DNA of 64,000 bases from an uncultured Collinsella sp. GTDB lineage: Bacteria; Actinomycetota; Coriobacteriia; Coriobacteriales; Coriobacteriaceae. A program made the position numbers and the translations under genes. The notes beneath the pieces were generated by a model. It ran no database searches. It was not told the DNA's origin and saw only the letters and a list, made by a program, of their open reading frames with translations. The stretch's first letter is position 1, and each line of letters starts with the position of its first letter. Below, piece by piece: positions 1 to 8,366 of the stretch. The stretch lies in contig CAUBPS010000009.1 in assembly GCA_958437935.1 (NCBI GenBank), positions 1 through 64,000 of the forward strand, in the 5' to 3' direction.

Positions 1-38
1 CCTACACTTGAAAAGTGCGAACATAAAAACAGTTTCAT
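1..38 (-). CDS. 5' end of a peptidase S51-like gene (partial, cut by window edge)
   Basis: A minus-strand ATG at 38-36 follows an AGGAG ribosome-binding site (50-46, seven bases away). The twelve complete codons read MKLFLCSHFSSV, then run off the window. That N-terminus resembles peptidase E / type 1 glutamine amidotransferase-like (S51) proteins, which begin with a short beta strand and a C/S-x-F-S-S segment. The start is well supported by the RBS, but the family call rests on twelve residues and is tentative. Confidence 0.5.
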   Translation of the reverse strand, partial: MKLFLCSHFSSV

Positions 39-175
39 CAATATTCTCCTTTATATATAAATTCTTATTTGTTGAACTAAGCCGTGTATACCATACTCTC
101 CAATGAAAGAACGCCCTGATATAGCGAAATTTTGCCGTTTTCCTGCGTACGTGCGTACACACTCCACAGGAATTC

Positions 176-480
176 TAAGGGGCCTGCCCCCTTAGCACAC
201 GGACTTTGGAACAAAGTCTAGTGTGCTACGCCTTGCCAGAGGTGTACAGGCTCCCGGTATGCACGTACGAAGCAATTGCCATCAATGCGCCATATAAGTG
301 GCGATCAAGTTCGCATAAAGCGACCTTGATCCTGCAAAACAAAAGGCAGGATACCATCACCACGATGATACCCTGCCTCTGTTCGTTTCTGTTTACCGTT
401 CCGAGTAGTCCTTCCGCAGAATTTCCGATAAACAAAAAACGTACCCGAACCCTTTCTCGTAAAGAATCGGGTTCGAGTAC
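176..480. repeat. Gene-free stretch (39-500) with five successive hairpins
   Basis: No convincing gene lies between 39 and 500. The stretch holds five inverted repeats: 176-194 (TAAGGGG / CCCCCTTA), 193-228 (TAGCACAC / GTGTGCTA with an inner GACTTTG / CAAAGTC), 303-331 (GATCAAG / CTTGATC), 344-378 (AGGCAGG / CCTGCCT) and 441-480 (GTACCCGAACCC / GGGTTCGAGTAC, one mismatch). None has a clear T-tract. The first 160 bases are AT-rich and probably contain the promoter of the gene reading off the left edge. Confidence 0.6.
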
Positions 481-500
481 GAACTGAATGCTGGAGCAAT

Positions 501-541
501 AAAAAACCACCACAAGGGCACTGCTCCCTTGTGGTGGTTTT
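501..541 (-). terminator. Rho-independent terminator of the glycerol dehydrogenase-like gene
   Basis: A 15-bp stem (AAACCACCACAAGGG with its complement) lies ten bases beyond the minus-strand stop codon and is flanked by a run of A on the plus strand, which is a T-run on the transcript. A near relative of this hairpin occurs at 8294-8335. Confidence 0.85.
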
Positions 542-550
542 GGGCTAGGC

Positions 551-1633
551 CTAGAGCGTGTGGCCGTAGGCGTTGGCGGCCTTGATGGCAGCGGCGAACT
601 TCTTGTCGGTGAAGGGCTCCGGGTTGCCCTGCTTCCACTCGTTGGTGGCGTGTGCGTACTTGCACAGAGCAGGGATATCGGCCTCGGAAAGCCCGACCTG
701 CTCAAGCGTCACGGGCAGGCCCATCTGCTTGTTAAAGGCGGCGTAGCGCTCAAGGTTCTCGGTGTCGCCCGTGTAGGCGAACAACACCAGCACGCCCAGG
801 CTTACGACTTCGCCGTGCAGGTAGGTGCCCTCACGCGGAATGCTGCAGGTGGCGTTATAGAACGCGTGCGCCACGCTCGAGTTGTAGTAGTAATCGTTCT
901 GGTTGGTCAGGTTCGAGACATAGCCCGTGTTGACCACGATGTCGAGCGCGATCTGCTTGACGGCCTCGCTCGACAGATTCTGACGAACGTCCTCAAGACC
1001 CTGAACACCGTAGGTAAACAGCGGCTCGGAACAGGTGTGGGCAAGAGCCAGGCCAAGGCCGGCGGTGTGCTCCAGGTCGCCGGCGCTCGTGGCGTACTCG
1101 ACTTCGGGCTGCTTGGACAGGGCGTCGCCCACGCCGGCCCAGAAGTACTCCGCCGGAGCCTCGGCGATGATCTTGGGATTGATGAAGATGTGCGCCGGTC
1201 GGTTGGGGTACGAATAGCCCTCGAGCGATCCATCGTCGTTGTAGACGACGGCAATGGCGGTCGCGGCGGAACAGTTAGAGCAAATCGTCGGCACCGTAAA
1301 GACAATCTTCTTGAGCTCGATTGCCGCTGTCTTGACGGTGTCGAGTGCCTTGCCGCCGCCACAGGCGATAAGCACGTCTGCCTGCTGGCAAGCGGGGGAG
1401 TTCACGGCCTTGGCGATATTGGCGCGCGTACTGTTGGTGCCGTAGACGCGCGTCTCCAGAATCTCGACGTCGGTACCTTCAAGCGCCGCCTCGATGCCCG
1501 GCAGCGCCGCAGCTAGGGCTCGCTTGCCGCCAATGATGGCGACCTTGGTCGCTCCGTACTCTGCCAGTGCGGCGGGCAGCTCGGTAAAGCAATCCTCGCC
1601 GACGGTATAATCACTCATTCCAATCGTGCGCAT
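551..1633 (-). CDS. gldA: Glycerol dehydrogenase-type iron-containing alcohol dehydrogenase
   Basis: This 360-residue protein is a group III metal-dependent alcohol dehydrogenase, probably oxidising glycerol to dihydroxyacetone with NAD+ in the cytoplasm. The NAD-binding loop GGGKALDTVK is at 92-101. The three expected metal ligands are present: D170 (VGDALSK), H256 (VAHAFYN) and H273 (YLHGEV), matching the spacing in bacterial glycerol dehydrogenases. The ATG at 1633 follows an AGAAGG ribosome-binding site; an internal ATG five codons in is the alternative start. The gene is monocistronic with its own terminator. The family is sure, but substrate specificity (glycerol versus another polyol or hydroxyketone) is not shown by sequence. 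Confidence 0.85.
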   Translation of the reverse strand: MRTIGMSDYTVGEDCFTELPAALAEYGATKVAIIGGKRALAAALPGIEAALEGTDVEILETRVYGTNSTRANIAKAVNSPACQQADVLIACGGGKALDTVKTAAIELKKIVFTVPTICSNCSAATAIAVVYNDDGSLEGYSYPNRPAHIFINPKIIAEAPAEYFWAGVGDALSKQPEVEYATSAGDLEHTAGLGLALAHTCSEPLFTYGVQGLEDVRQNLSSEAVKQIALDIVVNTGYVSNLTNQNDYYYNSSVAHAFYNATCSIPREGTYLHGEVVSLGVLVLFAYTGDTENLERYAAFNKQMGLPVTLEQVGLSEADIPALCKYAHATNEWKQGNPEPFTDKKFAAAIKAANAYGHTL

Positions 1634-1734
1634 GGCAACCTTCTTTCTTTCGATAAAGTGCTTTCAGGTATTTTGCTCCTAGAGAAGGTCCACAGCCGCG
1701 AGAAATTTCGAACGTATAAAACCAGTGTTGAGGG

Positions 1735-1763
1735 TTTTTCGCCGGCGCGGAACGTGCTAGCAT
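1735..1763 (+). promoter_or_regulatory. Probable promoter of the ileS leader
   Basis: An extended -10 (TG-C-TAGCAT, hexamer at 1758-1763) lies just upstream of the T-box leader. The -35 region (TTTTTC, 1735-1740) is weak, which fits an extended -10 promoter. Confidence 0.4.
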
Positions 1764-1771
1764 ACTCCGCA

Positions 1772-2076
1772 TAAGCGTTGATGGGGACGAGTAGTCGGCC
1801 GTCCGCATGTTACAGAGAGCGGGGAGCGCTGAGAACCCGTGCATGCGACCGATGAAAATCACCCCGGAGCTGCGGTCCCAACGGACGCGTCGCACAGGCT
1901 CGTCTTAGTAGATATCGCCGAGATGGTCGTCGATACAGGCCAGCCGAGTAACGGATGCGAGCGCGCGAATACGCGGGCGAGGGCATCTAAGCTGGGTGGT
2001 TAAACGAAGAGCTTTTGCGGGCGTACAGTCCGTTTTGTGGCGCTTCGTCCCAGCTTGTAGGGACGGGCGCTTTTTT
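1772..2076 (+). promoter_or_regulatory. T-box riboswitch (isoleucine), leader of ileS
   Basis: The leader has the Stem I hallmarks ACGAGTAG and AGAGAGC, a specifier loop with codon ATC (1858-1860, isoleucine), and a T-box sequence GGGTGGTTAAACG whose TGGT (1997-2000) can pair with the ACCA end of uncharged tRNA-Ile. The competing terminator is CGTCCC / GGGACG (2046-2051 / 2060-2065), with a T-tract at 2071-2076. Uncharged tRNA-Ile should stabilise the antiterminator and allow ileS transcription. The bases after TGGT differ from the usual ACCGCG. A spurious upstream extension of the ileS frame overlaps this RNA. Confidence 0.85.
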
Positions 2077-2119
2077 GGTGCCCAACGGGCGTGCGCGCCC
2101 ACGACATGAAAGGGGTACC

Positions 2120-4921
2120 GTGGCAAACGAGTACAAGCAGACGATGAATCTGCCCAAGACCGGTTTTCCCATGCGTGCCGGTCTTTCCAAGTCCGAGCCC
2201 AAGCGACTCAAGGACTGGCAGGACAACAAGGTCTACGAGCAGGTTCTGAAGAAGAACGAGGGTCACAAGAAGTTCGTGCTGCACGACGGCCCTCCGTACG
2301 CCAACGGCCCGATCCACATCGGCCACGCCATGAACAAGATCTCCAAGGACATGATCAACCGTTACTGGATGATGCAGGGCTATGAGGTTCCCTATGTCCC
2401 CGGTTGGGACTGCCATGGCCAGCCGATCGAGCATAAGGTCGAGGAGAAGCTCGGCACCGAGAAGTTCAACCAGACCTCCACGGCTAAGATCCGCGAGCTT
2501 TGCAACAAGTTCGCTGTCGAGAACATCGAGCTGCAGAAGGCCGGCTTCCGTCGCCTGGGCGTGCTCGGCGATTGGGACAACCCCTATCTGACGCTCTATC
2601 ACCAGCATGACGCCGCCGACATCGAGGTTTTCAAGGCCATGTTCGACAAGGGCATGATCTATCGCGGTCACAAGCCCGTCCACTGGTGCAAGCACTGCCA
2701 TACCGCACTTGCTGAGGCCGAGATTGAGTACTCCGACGAGACGAGCCCGTCCATCTTCGTGCGCTTTGAGATGACCTCCAAGCCCGCCGGCCTCGAGAAC
2801 TTCGACGGCCCGGTTGACTTTATCATCTGGACGACCACGCCGTGGACCATCCCCTCCGACCAGGCAGTTTCTCTCAAGCCCGGTGCCGCCTACGTCGCCG
2901 TTGAGCACGACGGCCGCGCCGAGGTCATGCTCGAGGACCTGGCTCCCAAGTGCTGCGAGGAGTTTGGCTGGGAGTACACCCCGGTTGTGGTCGACGGCAA
3001 GCCCTATGTGGTTCCCGCCGAGACCTTCCATCACATTCACTATAAGCAGCCGATCTTTGACGGTGTTGAGGGCGTGGCACTGTTGGCCGATTACGTCGGT
3101 GTCGATGACGGTACCGGTATCGTCCACAACTCGCCCGGTCACGGCGTCGACGACTACTTCGCCTGCCTCAAGGAGGGCATCACCGACATTTGCATGCCGG
3201 TCGATGACGACGGCAAGTTCTACACCGGCGAGGAGTTTGGCACCGGCGGCCCCTTCAGCGGCATGGATACCGACGAGGCCAACCCGCACATCATCGAGTT
3301 CCTGCGCGAGCGCGGCACCCTGGTCCTCGAGAAGAAGATCACGCACAGCTATCCGCACTGCTGGCGCTGCAAGCACCCGGTGCTCTTCCGTGCTACCGAC
3401 CAGTGGTTCGTCTCGATGGACAAGACCGGTCTGCGCGAGCAGGCTGGCAAAGAGGTCCGCGAGAACGTCAAGTGGTATCCGGCTCACGCCGCCAACCGCA
3501 TCGGCGCCATGGTCGAGCAGCGTCCCGACTGGTGCATCAGCCGTCAGCGCAACTGGGGCGTGCCTATCCCCAGCTACACTTGCGCCGACTGCGGCGAGAA
3601 GGTCATGAACGACGCCACGCTCGACGCCGTCATCAAGCTCTTCCACGAGAAGGGCTCCGACGCCTGGTTCACCGACGCTCCCGAGAGTTACCTGGGCGAG
3701 GCTTGCGTTTGCCCCAAGTGTGGCGGCCATCACCTCAAGGCTGATAAGGACATTCTCGACGTGTGGTGGGACTCCGGCGTGTCCTGGAAGGCCGTCTGCG
3801 AGTATCGACCCGAGCTTGAGTACCCGGCTGACGTGTATCTCGAGGGCTCCGACCAGCATCGCGGTTGGTTCCAGAGCTCGCTGCTCACCTCGGTGGGTGC
3901 CAACGGCCATGCTCCGTACAAGGCGGTCGTCTCGCAGGGCTTCACGCTCGATGGCCAGGGCCGCAAGATGTCCAAGTCGCTCGGCAACGTCATCGACCCC
4001 AACAAGGTCTGCGACGAGATGGGCGCTGACATCATCCGTCTGTGGGTTGCCTCCGTCGACACCAGCTCCGACGTCTCCATCGACCATGAGATTCTCGCTC
4101 GTACGTCCGATGCCTACCGTCGTTTCCGCAACACGCTGCGCTTCCTGCTCTCTGAGCTCGAGGGTCAGTTTGAGCCCGAGACCGACGGCGTCGCCTTTGC
4201 CGACTTGCTGCCGCTCGACAAGCTCATGGTTGCCCGCCTGACTCAGGTCCAGGCCGAGGTCGACGATGCTTACGCCAGCTACGAGTTCCCGCGCGCCTAC
4301 CGTGCGCTCTACGACTTCGTGGTTACTGAGCTCTCCAACGTGTACCTCGACGCTCTGAAGGACCGTCTGTACTGCGACAAGCCCGGCTCGCTCGAGCGCC
4401 GCAGCGCCCAGACCGTGCTGGCCGAGCTCTTCTCGATGCTCATGCGCGACCTGCAGCCGATCCTGTCCTACACGGTCGACGAGGCCATGGCCTATGCGCC
4501 CGCCGGCTGCGTCGATCACCAGAAGTACGCCGCGCTACTCGATTGGTACAAGTCGCCCATCACGGTCGACGAGGCCAATGAGTTCGAGGGCGTGCTCGAG
4601 GCTTCGCTCGAGCTCCGTAGCGCCGTGACCAAGGCCCTTGAGGATGCCCGTTCTGCCGGCACCTTCACTAAGAGCCAGCAGGTCCGCGTCAAGGCGGTCG
4701 TTCCTGCCGAGATGTACGCGCTGCTGACCGGCGACAAGGCCGTCGACCTGGCTGAGTTCTACATCGTTTCCGATGTTGAGCTGACCCCGGGCGAGGAACT
4801 CTCCGTTGCCATCGAGGCAGCCGAGGGCGAGTGCTGCGACCGTTGCTGGAACTACCGCACCACCGTCGGCGAGTACAACGGCCACGCACATATTTGCAAG
4901 CGCTGCGCCGATGTTTTGTAG
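2120..4921 (+). CDS. ileS: Isoleucine--tRNA ligase
   Basis: A class I aminoacyl-tRNA synthetase of 933 residues that charges tRNA-Ile in the cytoplasm. The HIGH motif is at 66-69 (PIHIGH), the KMSKS loop at 616-620, the CP1 editing domain lies between them, and a C-terminal zinc finger (CDRCW...CKRC) starts near 905. The start is GTG at 2120 after AAAGGGG; the open frame continues 35 codons upstream, but that stretch is the T-box terminator. The gene stands alone between its T-box leader and downstream hairpins and should respond to tRNA-Ile charging. Length and motifs are typical for the family. Confidence 0.97.
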   Translation: MANEYKQTMNLPKTGFPMRAGLSKSEPKRLKDWQDNKVYEQVLKKNEGHKKFVLHDGPPYANGPIHIGHAMNKISKDMINRYWMMQGYEVPYVPGWDCHGQPIEHKVEEKLGTEKFNQTSTAKIRELCNKFAVENIELQKAGFRRLGVLGDWDNPYLTLYHQHDAADIEVFKAMFDKGMIYRGHKPVHWCKHCHTALAEAEIEYSDETSPSIFVRFEMTSKPAGLENFDGPVDFIIWTTTPWTIPSDQAVSLKPGAAYVAVEHDGRAEVMLEDLAPKCCEEFGWEYTPVVVDGKPYVVPAETFHHIHYKQPIFDGVEGVALLADYVGVDDGTGIVHNSPGHGVDDYFACLKEGITDICMPVDDDGKFYTGEEFGTGGPFSGMDTDEANPHIIEFLRERGTLVLEKKITHSYPHCWRCKHPVLFRATDQWFVSMDKTGLREQAGKEVRENVKWYPAHAANRIGAMVEQRPDWCISRQRNWGVPIPSYTCADCGEKVMNDATLDAVIKLFHEKGSDAWFTDAPESYLGEACVCPKCGGHHLKADKDILDVWWDSGVSWKAVCEYRPELEYPADVYLEGSDQHRGWFQSSLLTSVGANGHAPYKAVVSQGFTLDGQGRKMSKSLGNVIDPNKVCDEMGADIIRLWVASVDTSSDVSIDHEILARTSDAYRRFRNTLRFLLSELEGQFEPETDGVAFADLLPLDKLMVARLTQVQAEVDDAYASYEFPRAYRALYDFVVTELSNVYLDALKDRLYCDKPGSLERRSAQTVLAELFSMLMRDLQPILSYTVDEAMAYAPAGCVDHQKYAALLDWYKSPITVDEANEFEGVLEASLELRSAVTKALEDARSAGTFTKSQQVRVKAVVPAEMYALLTGDKAVDLAEFYIVSDVELTPGEELSVAIEAAEGECCDRCWNYRTTVGEYNGHAHICKRCADVL

Positions 4922-4951
4922 GTTACGGCGTTCGTAGAACGCCGTAACCTA
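4919..4951. repeat. Perfect 15-bp inverted repeat at the ileS stop codon
   Basis: TAGGTTACGGCGTTC (4919-4933) pairs perfectly with 4937-4951 around a three-base loop, and its first three bases are the ileS stop codon. No T-tract follows, so it is more likely an mRNA 3'-end stabiliser or repeat than a classical terminator. Confidence 0.7.
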
Positions 4952-4961
4952 CCGACGCTGC

Positions 4962-5058
4962 AAACGCCCCTAAGCGGCAATCTGACGTTCAATCGTCGGT
5001 CGCGTACCAAAGTACGCTTCCCTCCTCTTTCACGTCACCTTGCTCGCTTAGGGACGTT
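4962..5058. repeat. About 97-bp palindromic repeat-like element
   Basis: The outer stem pairs AAACG-CCCCTAAGCG (4962-4976) with CGCTTAGGG-ACGTTT (5044-5058). An inner perfect hairpin GCGTAC-CAAA-GTACGC sits at 5002-5017. The 373-bp gap between ileS and lspA holds no gene. The architecture suggests a dispersed palindromic unit, but only one copy is in the window. Confidence 0.5.
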
Positions 5059-5111
5059 TTCGCTGTTGGTGACGATAACGCGGCGTTTCCATTGCTGGAG
5101 CTAGAGGCTTT

Positions 5112-5182
5112 CTTTCGACTTGCGTTTTTAGTCGAAAGCTATTAAGCGACATTCCGTTATTCGGAATGTCGCTTTCGTTTTT
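5112..5182 (+). terminator. Tandem hairpins ending in a rho-independent terminator
   Basis: A first hairpin pairs CTTTCGACT with AGTCGAAAG (5112-5138). It is followed by the terminator proper: AGCGACATTCCG / CGGAATGTCGCT (5145-5156 / 5162-5173) and TTCGTTTTT. This ends the ileS transcript. Confidence 0.85.
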
Positions 5183-5294
5183 AGCTGGTTATTTCGCTTG
5201 CGTTGGTGGATATGTCGTGCGTTCTGCGTATGGCAATATAAGATAGTTCTTTGTATTAAACGTAATTCGATGTTCTTGAGGGTAGGGGATTGAT

Positions 5295-5894
5295 TTGGGT
5301 CGTGCTGGGGGTATGACGCCGCCTTTGCGTTGGCGGTTGGGTGTTGCTGGTGGTGTGGCACTGGTTGTGCTGCTCGTTGACCAGCTGACCAAGCTTGCGG
5401 TTCGTGCCGTGGGCGACGCTTTACATGTGACCGTCATCCCCGGTGTCATCGACTTTATTTTTGTCCGCAATATCGGTGCTGCCTTTAGCATGGGCGAGGG
5501 GCATGGCATCGCGTTTGCCGTGCTGGCGTTGGCGGTTATTATCGCTATCGCCGTGTACCTCGTTCGTGCATCCCAGCTCGCCCATCTTGAGGTTGTGGGC
5601 ATGGCTATGGTCGCGGGCGGCGCTATCGGCAACGCGATCGATCGCCTTGTCTTTGGCTTCGTGACCGATTTTATTGCCACCACCTTCATCGACTTCCCCG
5701 TCTTTAACGTGGCCGATATCGGCATCACCGTAGGTGTCGTGCTTGCCCTCATCGGCTACATGTTCTTGAGCCCTGCGGCCCGTGATGTCGACGCGACTGC
5801 CGAGCTCAATGCCCGTGATGAGGCCCGCGCCAAGCGCAAAGCCAAGCAGCGTGGGGAGCGTGCCCGCAAGATCCGCGAAAGGAATGAGCGCTAA
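5295..5894 (+). CDS. lspA: Lipoprotein signal peptidase (signal peptidase II)
   Basis: A 199-residue membrane aspartyl protease that removes signal peptides from diacylglyceryl-modified prolipoproteins. There are four predicted membrane segments (about 15-35, 70-92, 98-115, 140-160). The catalytic pair is D116 (NAIDR) and D141 (NVADIG). A basic, charged C-terminal tail (about 162-199) extends beyond the usual end of the family. The TTG start at 5295 is preferred because a GGGTAGGGGA purine run lies upstream; ATG 5313 is the alternative but has no spaced RBS. The stop overlaps the start of the next gene (TAATG), so the two are translationally coupled. Confidence 0.93.
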   Translation: MGRAGGMTPPLRWRLGVAGGVALVVLLVDQLTKLAVRAVGDALHVTVIPGVIDFIFVRNIGAAFSMGEGHGIAFAVLALAVIIAIAVYLVRASQLAHLEVVGMAMVAGGAIGNAIDRLVFGFVTDFIATTFIDFPVFNVADIGITVGVVLALIGYMFLSPAARDVDATAELNARDEARAKRKAKQRGERARKIRERNER

Positions 5895-6907
5895 TGGCCG
5901 ACATCCATATTCTTGTTGCCGACGATTGCTCTGGCCAGCGTCTCGACGCCTTTCTGGGTGCCAATGACGGCTGCCCCACGCGCTCTGCCTGCGCGCATCT
6001 GATCGAGGGCGGCGCCGTAATCGTGAACGGCGAGACCTGTTTGTCAAAAAAGTATGCCGTACGCGCCGGTGACCGCATCTCGGTTGACCTGCCCGAGCCT
6101 CACGATCCGACTGACGTGATTCCCGAGGCCATTCCCCTCGATATCCGCTACGAGGACGATTACCTCATCGTGCTCTCCAAGCAGCGGGGCCTTGTGTGCC
6201 ATCCCGCCCATGGCCACGAGAGCGGCACGCTTGCGAACGCTCTGGTCTATCACTGTGGCATCGACCATCTTGGTACCGTGCAGGGTGAGGACCGCCCCGG
6301 GATCGTACATCGTTTGGATCGCGATACCTCGGGCCTCATGCTTGCGGCAAAGGACGACGACACGCAGCGCGCGCTTCAAAATCTCATTCGCACGCGTACG
6401 CTCGACCGCCGCTATATCACGCTTGTCCACGGGCACATCGCCATGGACGAGGGCACCATCAATACCGGGATCGCCCGTTCCACGCGCGACCGCGTCAAGA
6501 TGGCGGTTTCGGACGACCCCTTTGCCCGTCAGGCCATTACGACCTTTAAGGTACTCGAGCGCTTTGATTCCACGCGCTTTGACGATGGTTATACGCTCGT
6601 CGAGTGCCACCTGTTTACGGGCCGCACACATCAGATTCGCGTGCATATGCGCCATATCAACCACGCCTGCGTGGGCGATCCGCTCTACGGCAAGTGCGAT
6701 GCACGCGCCGATCAGGGTCTGACCAGGCAATTCCTTCATTCCTGGCGTGTTGCATTCGACCATCCCGTGACGGGGGAGCGCATTGAGTGCCGCGACGAGC
6801 TACCGTGGGATCTCGCCGCGGTTCTTGACGACCTGGCCCCGCGCTCGCTTGGCCGCACCGCTGCCGGCGACGAAATAGTTCCGCAGCTCGGTCTGCTCGA
6901 AGCCTAG
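5894..6907 (+). CDS. rluD: RluA-family large-subunit rRNA pseudouridine synthase
   Basis: A 337-residue pseudouridine synthase with an N-terminal S4 RNA-binding domain (about 14-65) and the RluA catalytic motif HRLDRDTSG at 139-147, with D142 the catalytic aspartate. A later motif, GRTHQIRVHM, is also family-typical. It isomerises uridines in 23S rRNA. The closest functional guess is RluD (helix 69), but several RluA paralogs share these motifs. It overlaps lspA by one base; the lspA-rluD pair is a very common bacterial arrangement. Confidence 0.88.
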   Translation: MADIHILVADDCSGQRLDAFLGANDGCPTRSACAHLIEGGAVIVNGETCLSKKYAVRAGDRISVDLPEPHDPTDVIPEAIPLDIRYEDDYLIVLSKQRGLVCHPAHGHESGTLANALVYHCGIDHLGTVQGEDRPGIVHRLDRDTSGLMLAAKDDDTQRALQNLIRTRTLDRRYITLVHGHIAMDEGTINTGIARSTRDRVKMAVSDDPFARQAITTFKVLERFDSTRFDDGYTLVECHLFTGRTHQIRVHMRHINHACVGDPLYGKCDARADQGLTRQFLHSWRVAFDHPVTGERIECRDELPWDLAAVLDDLAPRSLGRTAAGDEIVPQLGLLEA

Positions 6908-6989
6908 CCAGTATTAGGTGGTTTCTTGAACTCGGTAAGCCTGCGGTAAGATATACGGTTGTTTACGTAACGCGTTCTCGGGAGCCTGT

Positions 6990-8285
6990 ATGCTCGCCTT
7001 TTTACAAACCAACACACCCATCGTGATCTTCAACCAGATTGTTGTCACGCTGCTCACGGTCTGCTTTCTGTACCAGGTGGTCTTCTTTGTCATTGGCGCT
7101 CTTCGTGGCGAGGTCGCGCCTCCCAAGGCCAAAAAACTTCACCGCTATGCCTTCTTCATTGCTGCGCATAACGAGGAAGCCGTAATTGCCAATCTCGTAC
7201 GCTCCATCAAGGACCAGGACTATCCGTCCGAGCTTATCGAGGTCTTCGTGGTCGCCGACGCCTGCACCGACAACACAGCGCAGCTCGCGCGCGAGGCAGG
7301 CGCCATCGTTTATGAGCGCAACGACCTAGCCCGCAAGGGTAAGAGCTGGGTCATGGACTTTGGTTTCGATCGCATTCTCAACGAGTATCCCGACACGTTT
7401 GAGGGCTACTTTATCTTCGATGCCGATAACGTCATCTCCCGCGATTACGTCTCCAAGATGAATGATGCCTTTGACCAGGGCTTCCATGTGGTCACGAGCT
7501 ATCGTAACTCCAAGAACTTCGGCAGCTCGTGGATCTCGGCGGCTAATGCTACGTGGTATCTGCGCGAGGCGCGCTTCCTTAACAATGCGCGTAATATCTG
7601 CAAGACTTCCTGCGCTGTATCGGGTTCGGGCTATCTCATTTCTGCCAGTGTTATCGAGGGCATGCACGGCTGGCAGTTCCACACGCTGACTGAGGACATT
7701 CAGTTCACCACGTTCTGCGCTATCCATGGCATTCGCATTGGCTATGCGCCGGCGGAGTTCTTTGACGAACAGCCCGTGACGTTTAAGGCGTCCTGGAAGC
7801 AGCGTATGCGCTGGACCAAGGGCTTCTACCAGGTGTTCTTTACCTACGGTAAGCACTTGGTCAAGTCGACGTTCCGCTATCATCGCTTTGCCGCCTACGA
7901 CATGTTCATGACGATCGCCCCGGGTATGCTGCTATCGCTGATCTCGATGCTCGCTAATGCGACGTTCTTGATTGTGGGTGGCCTTTCGCATGGTTTCTTG
8001 GCTACCGAAGTCGAGATGCAGGCGTGCGCCGCTTCGCTCATTATGACCTTCGCCATGATGTATCAGACCTTCTTTATCCTGGCGCTGCTCACGACTATCT
8101 TTGAGTACAAGCACATTCACTGCGCGCAAAAGTGGCGTCTGGTGACTAACCTGTTTACCTTCCCGATTTTTATGTTCAGCTATATCCCCATCACGGTGGC
8201 CGCGCTGTTCCTGAAGGTCGACTGGGTTCCTACCCAGCATGCCGTAAACGTCACCCTCGACGAGGTCATGCAAGGCGCCAAATAA
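6990..8285 (+). CDS. Membrane-embedded GT2 family glycosyltransferase
   Basis: A 431-residue processive-type glycosyltransferase. An N-terminal membrane segment (about 10-38) precedes the GT2 domain, which has a nucleotide-binding start (FFIAAHNEE), a DxD motif (FDADN), TEDI as catalytic base region, and QRMRW corresponding to QxxRW of processive enzymes. Four hydrophobic segments follow from about 290. It probably polymerises or exports a surface polysaccharide from nucleotide-sugars; the sugar cannot be told from sequence. A weak promoter (TTGAAC / TAAGAT, 15-bp spacer) lies at 6926-6952. The gene is monocistronic with its own terminator. Confidence 0.85.
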   Translation: MLAFLQTNTPIVIFNQIVVTLLTVCFLYQVVFFVIGALRGEVAPPKAKKLHRYAFFIAAHNEEAVIANLVRSIKDQDYPSELIEVFVVADACTDNTAQLAREAGAIVYERNDLARKGKSWVMDFGFDRILNEYPDTFEGYFIFDADNVISRDYVSKMNDAFDQGFHVVTSYRNSKNFGSSWISAANATWYLREARFLNNARNICKTSCAVSGSGYLISASVIEGMHGWQFHTLTEDIQFTTFCAIHGIRIGYAPAEFFDEQPVTFKASWKQRMRWTKGFYQVFFTYGKHLVKSTFRYHRFAAYDMFMTIAPGMLLSLISMLANATFLIVGGLSHGFLATEVEMQACAASLIMTFAMMYQTFFILALLTTIFEYKHIHCAQKWRLVTNLFTFPIFMFSYIPITVAALFLKVDWVPTQHAVNVTLDEVMQGAK

Positions 8286-8293
8286 CCACCACC

Positions 8294-8335
8294 AAAACCA
8301 CCGCAAAGGGGACAGGCACCTTTGTGGTGGTTTTT
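8294..8335 (+). terminator. Rho-independent terminator of the glycosyltransferase gene
   Basis: AAACCACCGCAAAGG pairs with CCTTTGTGGTGGTTT and a T5 run follows. The stem is closely related to that at 501-541. Confidence 0.85.
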
Positions 8336-8366
8336 GCTTTTGCGATGCAGCTCGAGGAGGCTTCCG

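Noticed and set aside
443..500. A tRNA-like GGTTCGA at 470-476 followed by paired sequence
   Set aside because: It belongs to the hairpin at 441-480; no T-stem, anticodon arm or acceptor stem can be formed.
1611..1895. Minus-strand 94-codon frame overlapping the ileS leader
   Set aside because: It covers the promoter and T-box Stem I of ileS and has no family resemblance.
2000..4519. A long minus-strand open frame opposite ileS
   Set aside because: It mirrors ileS codons (GC-rich antisense frame) and has low-complexity V/G/L/D composition with no motif; ileS is certain on the other strand.
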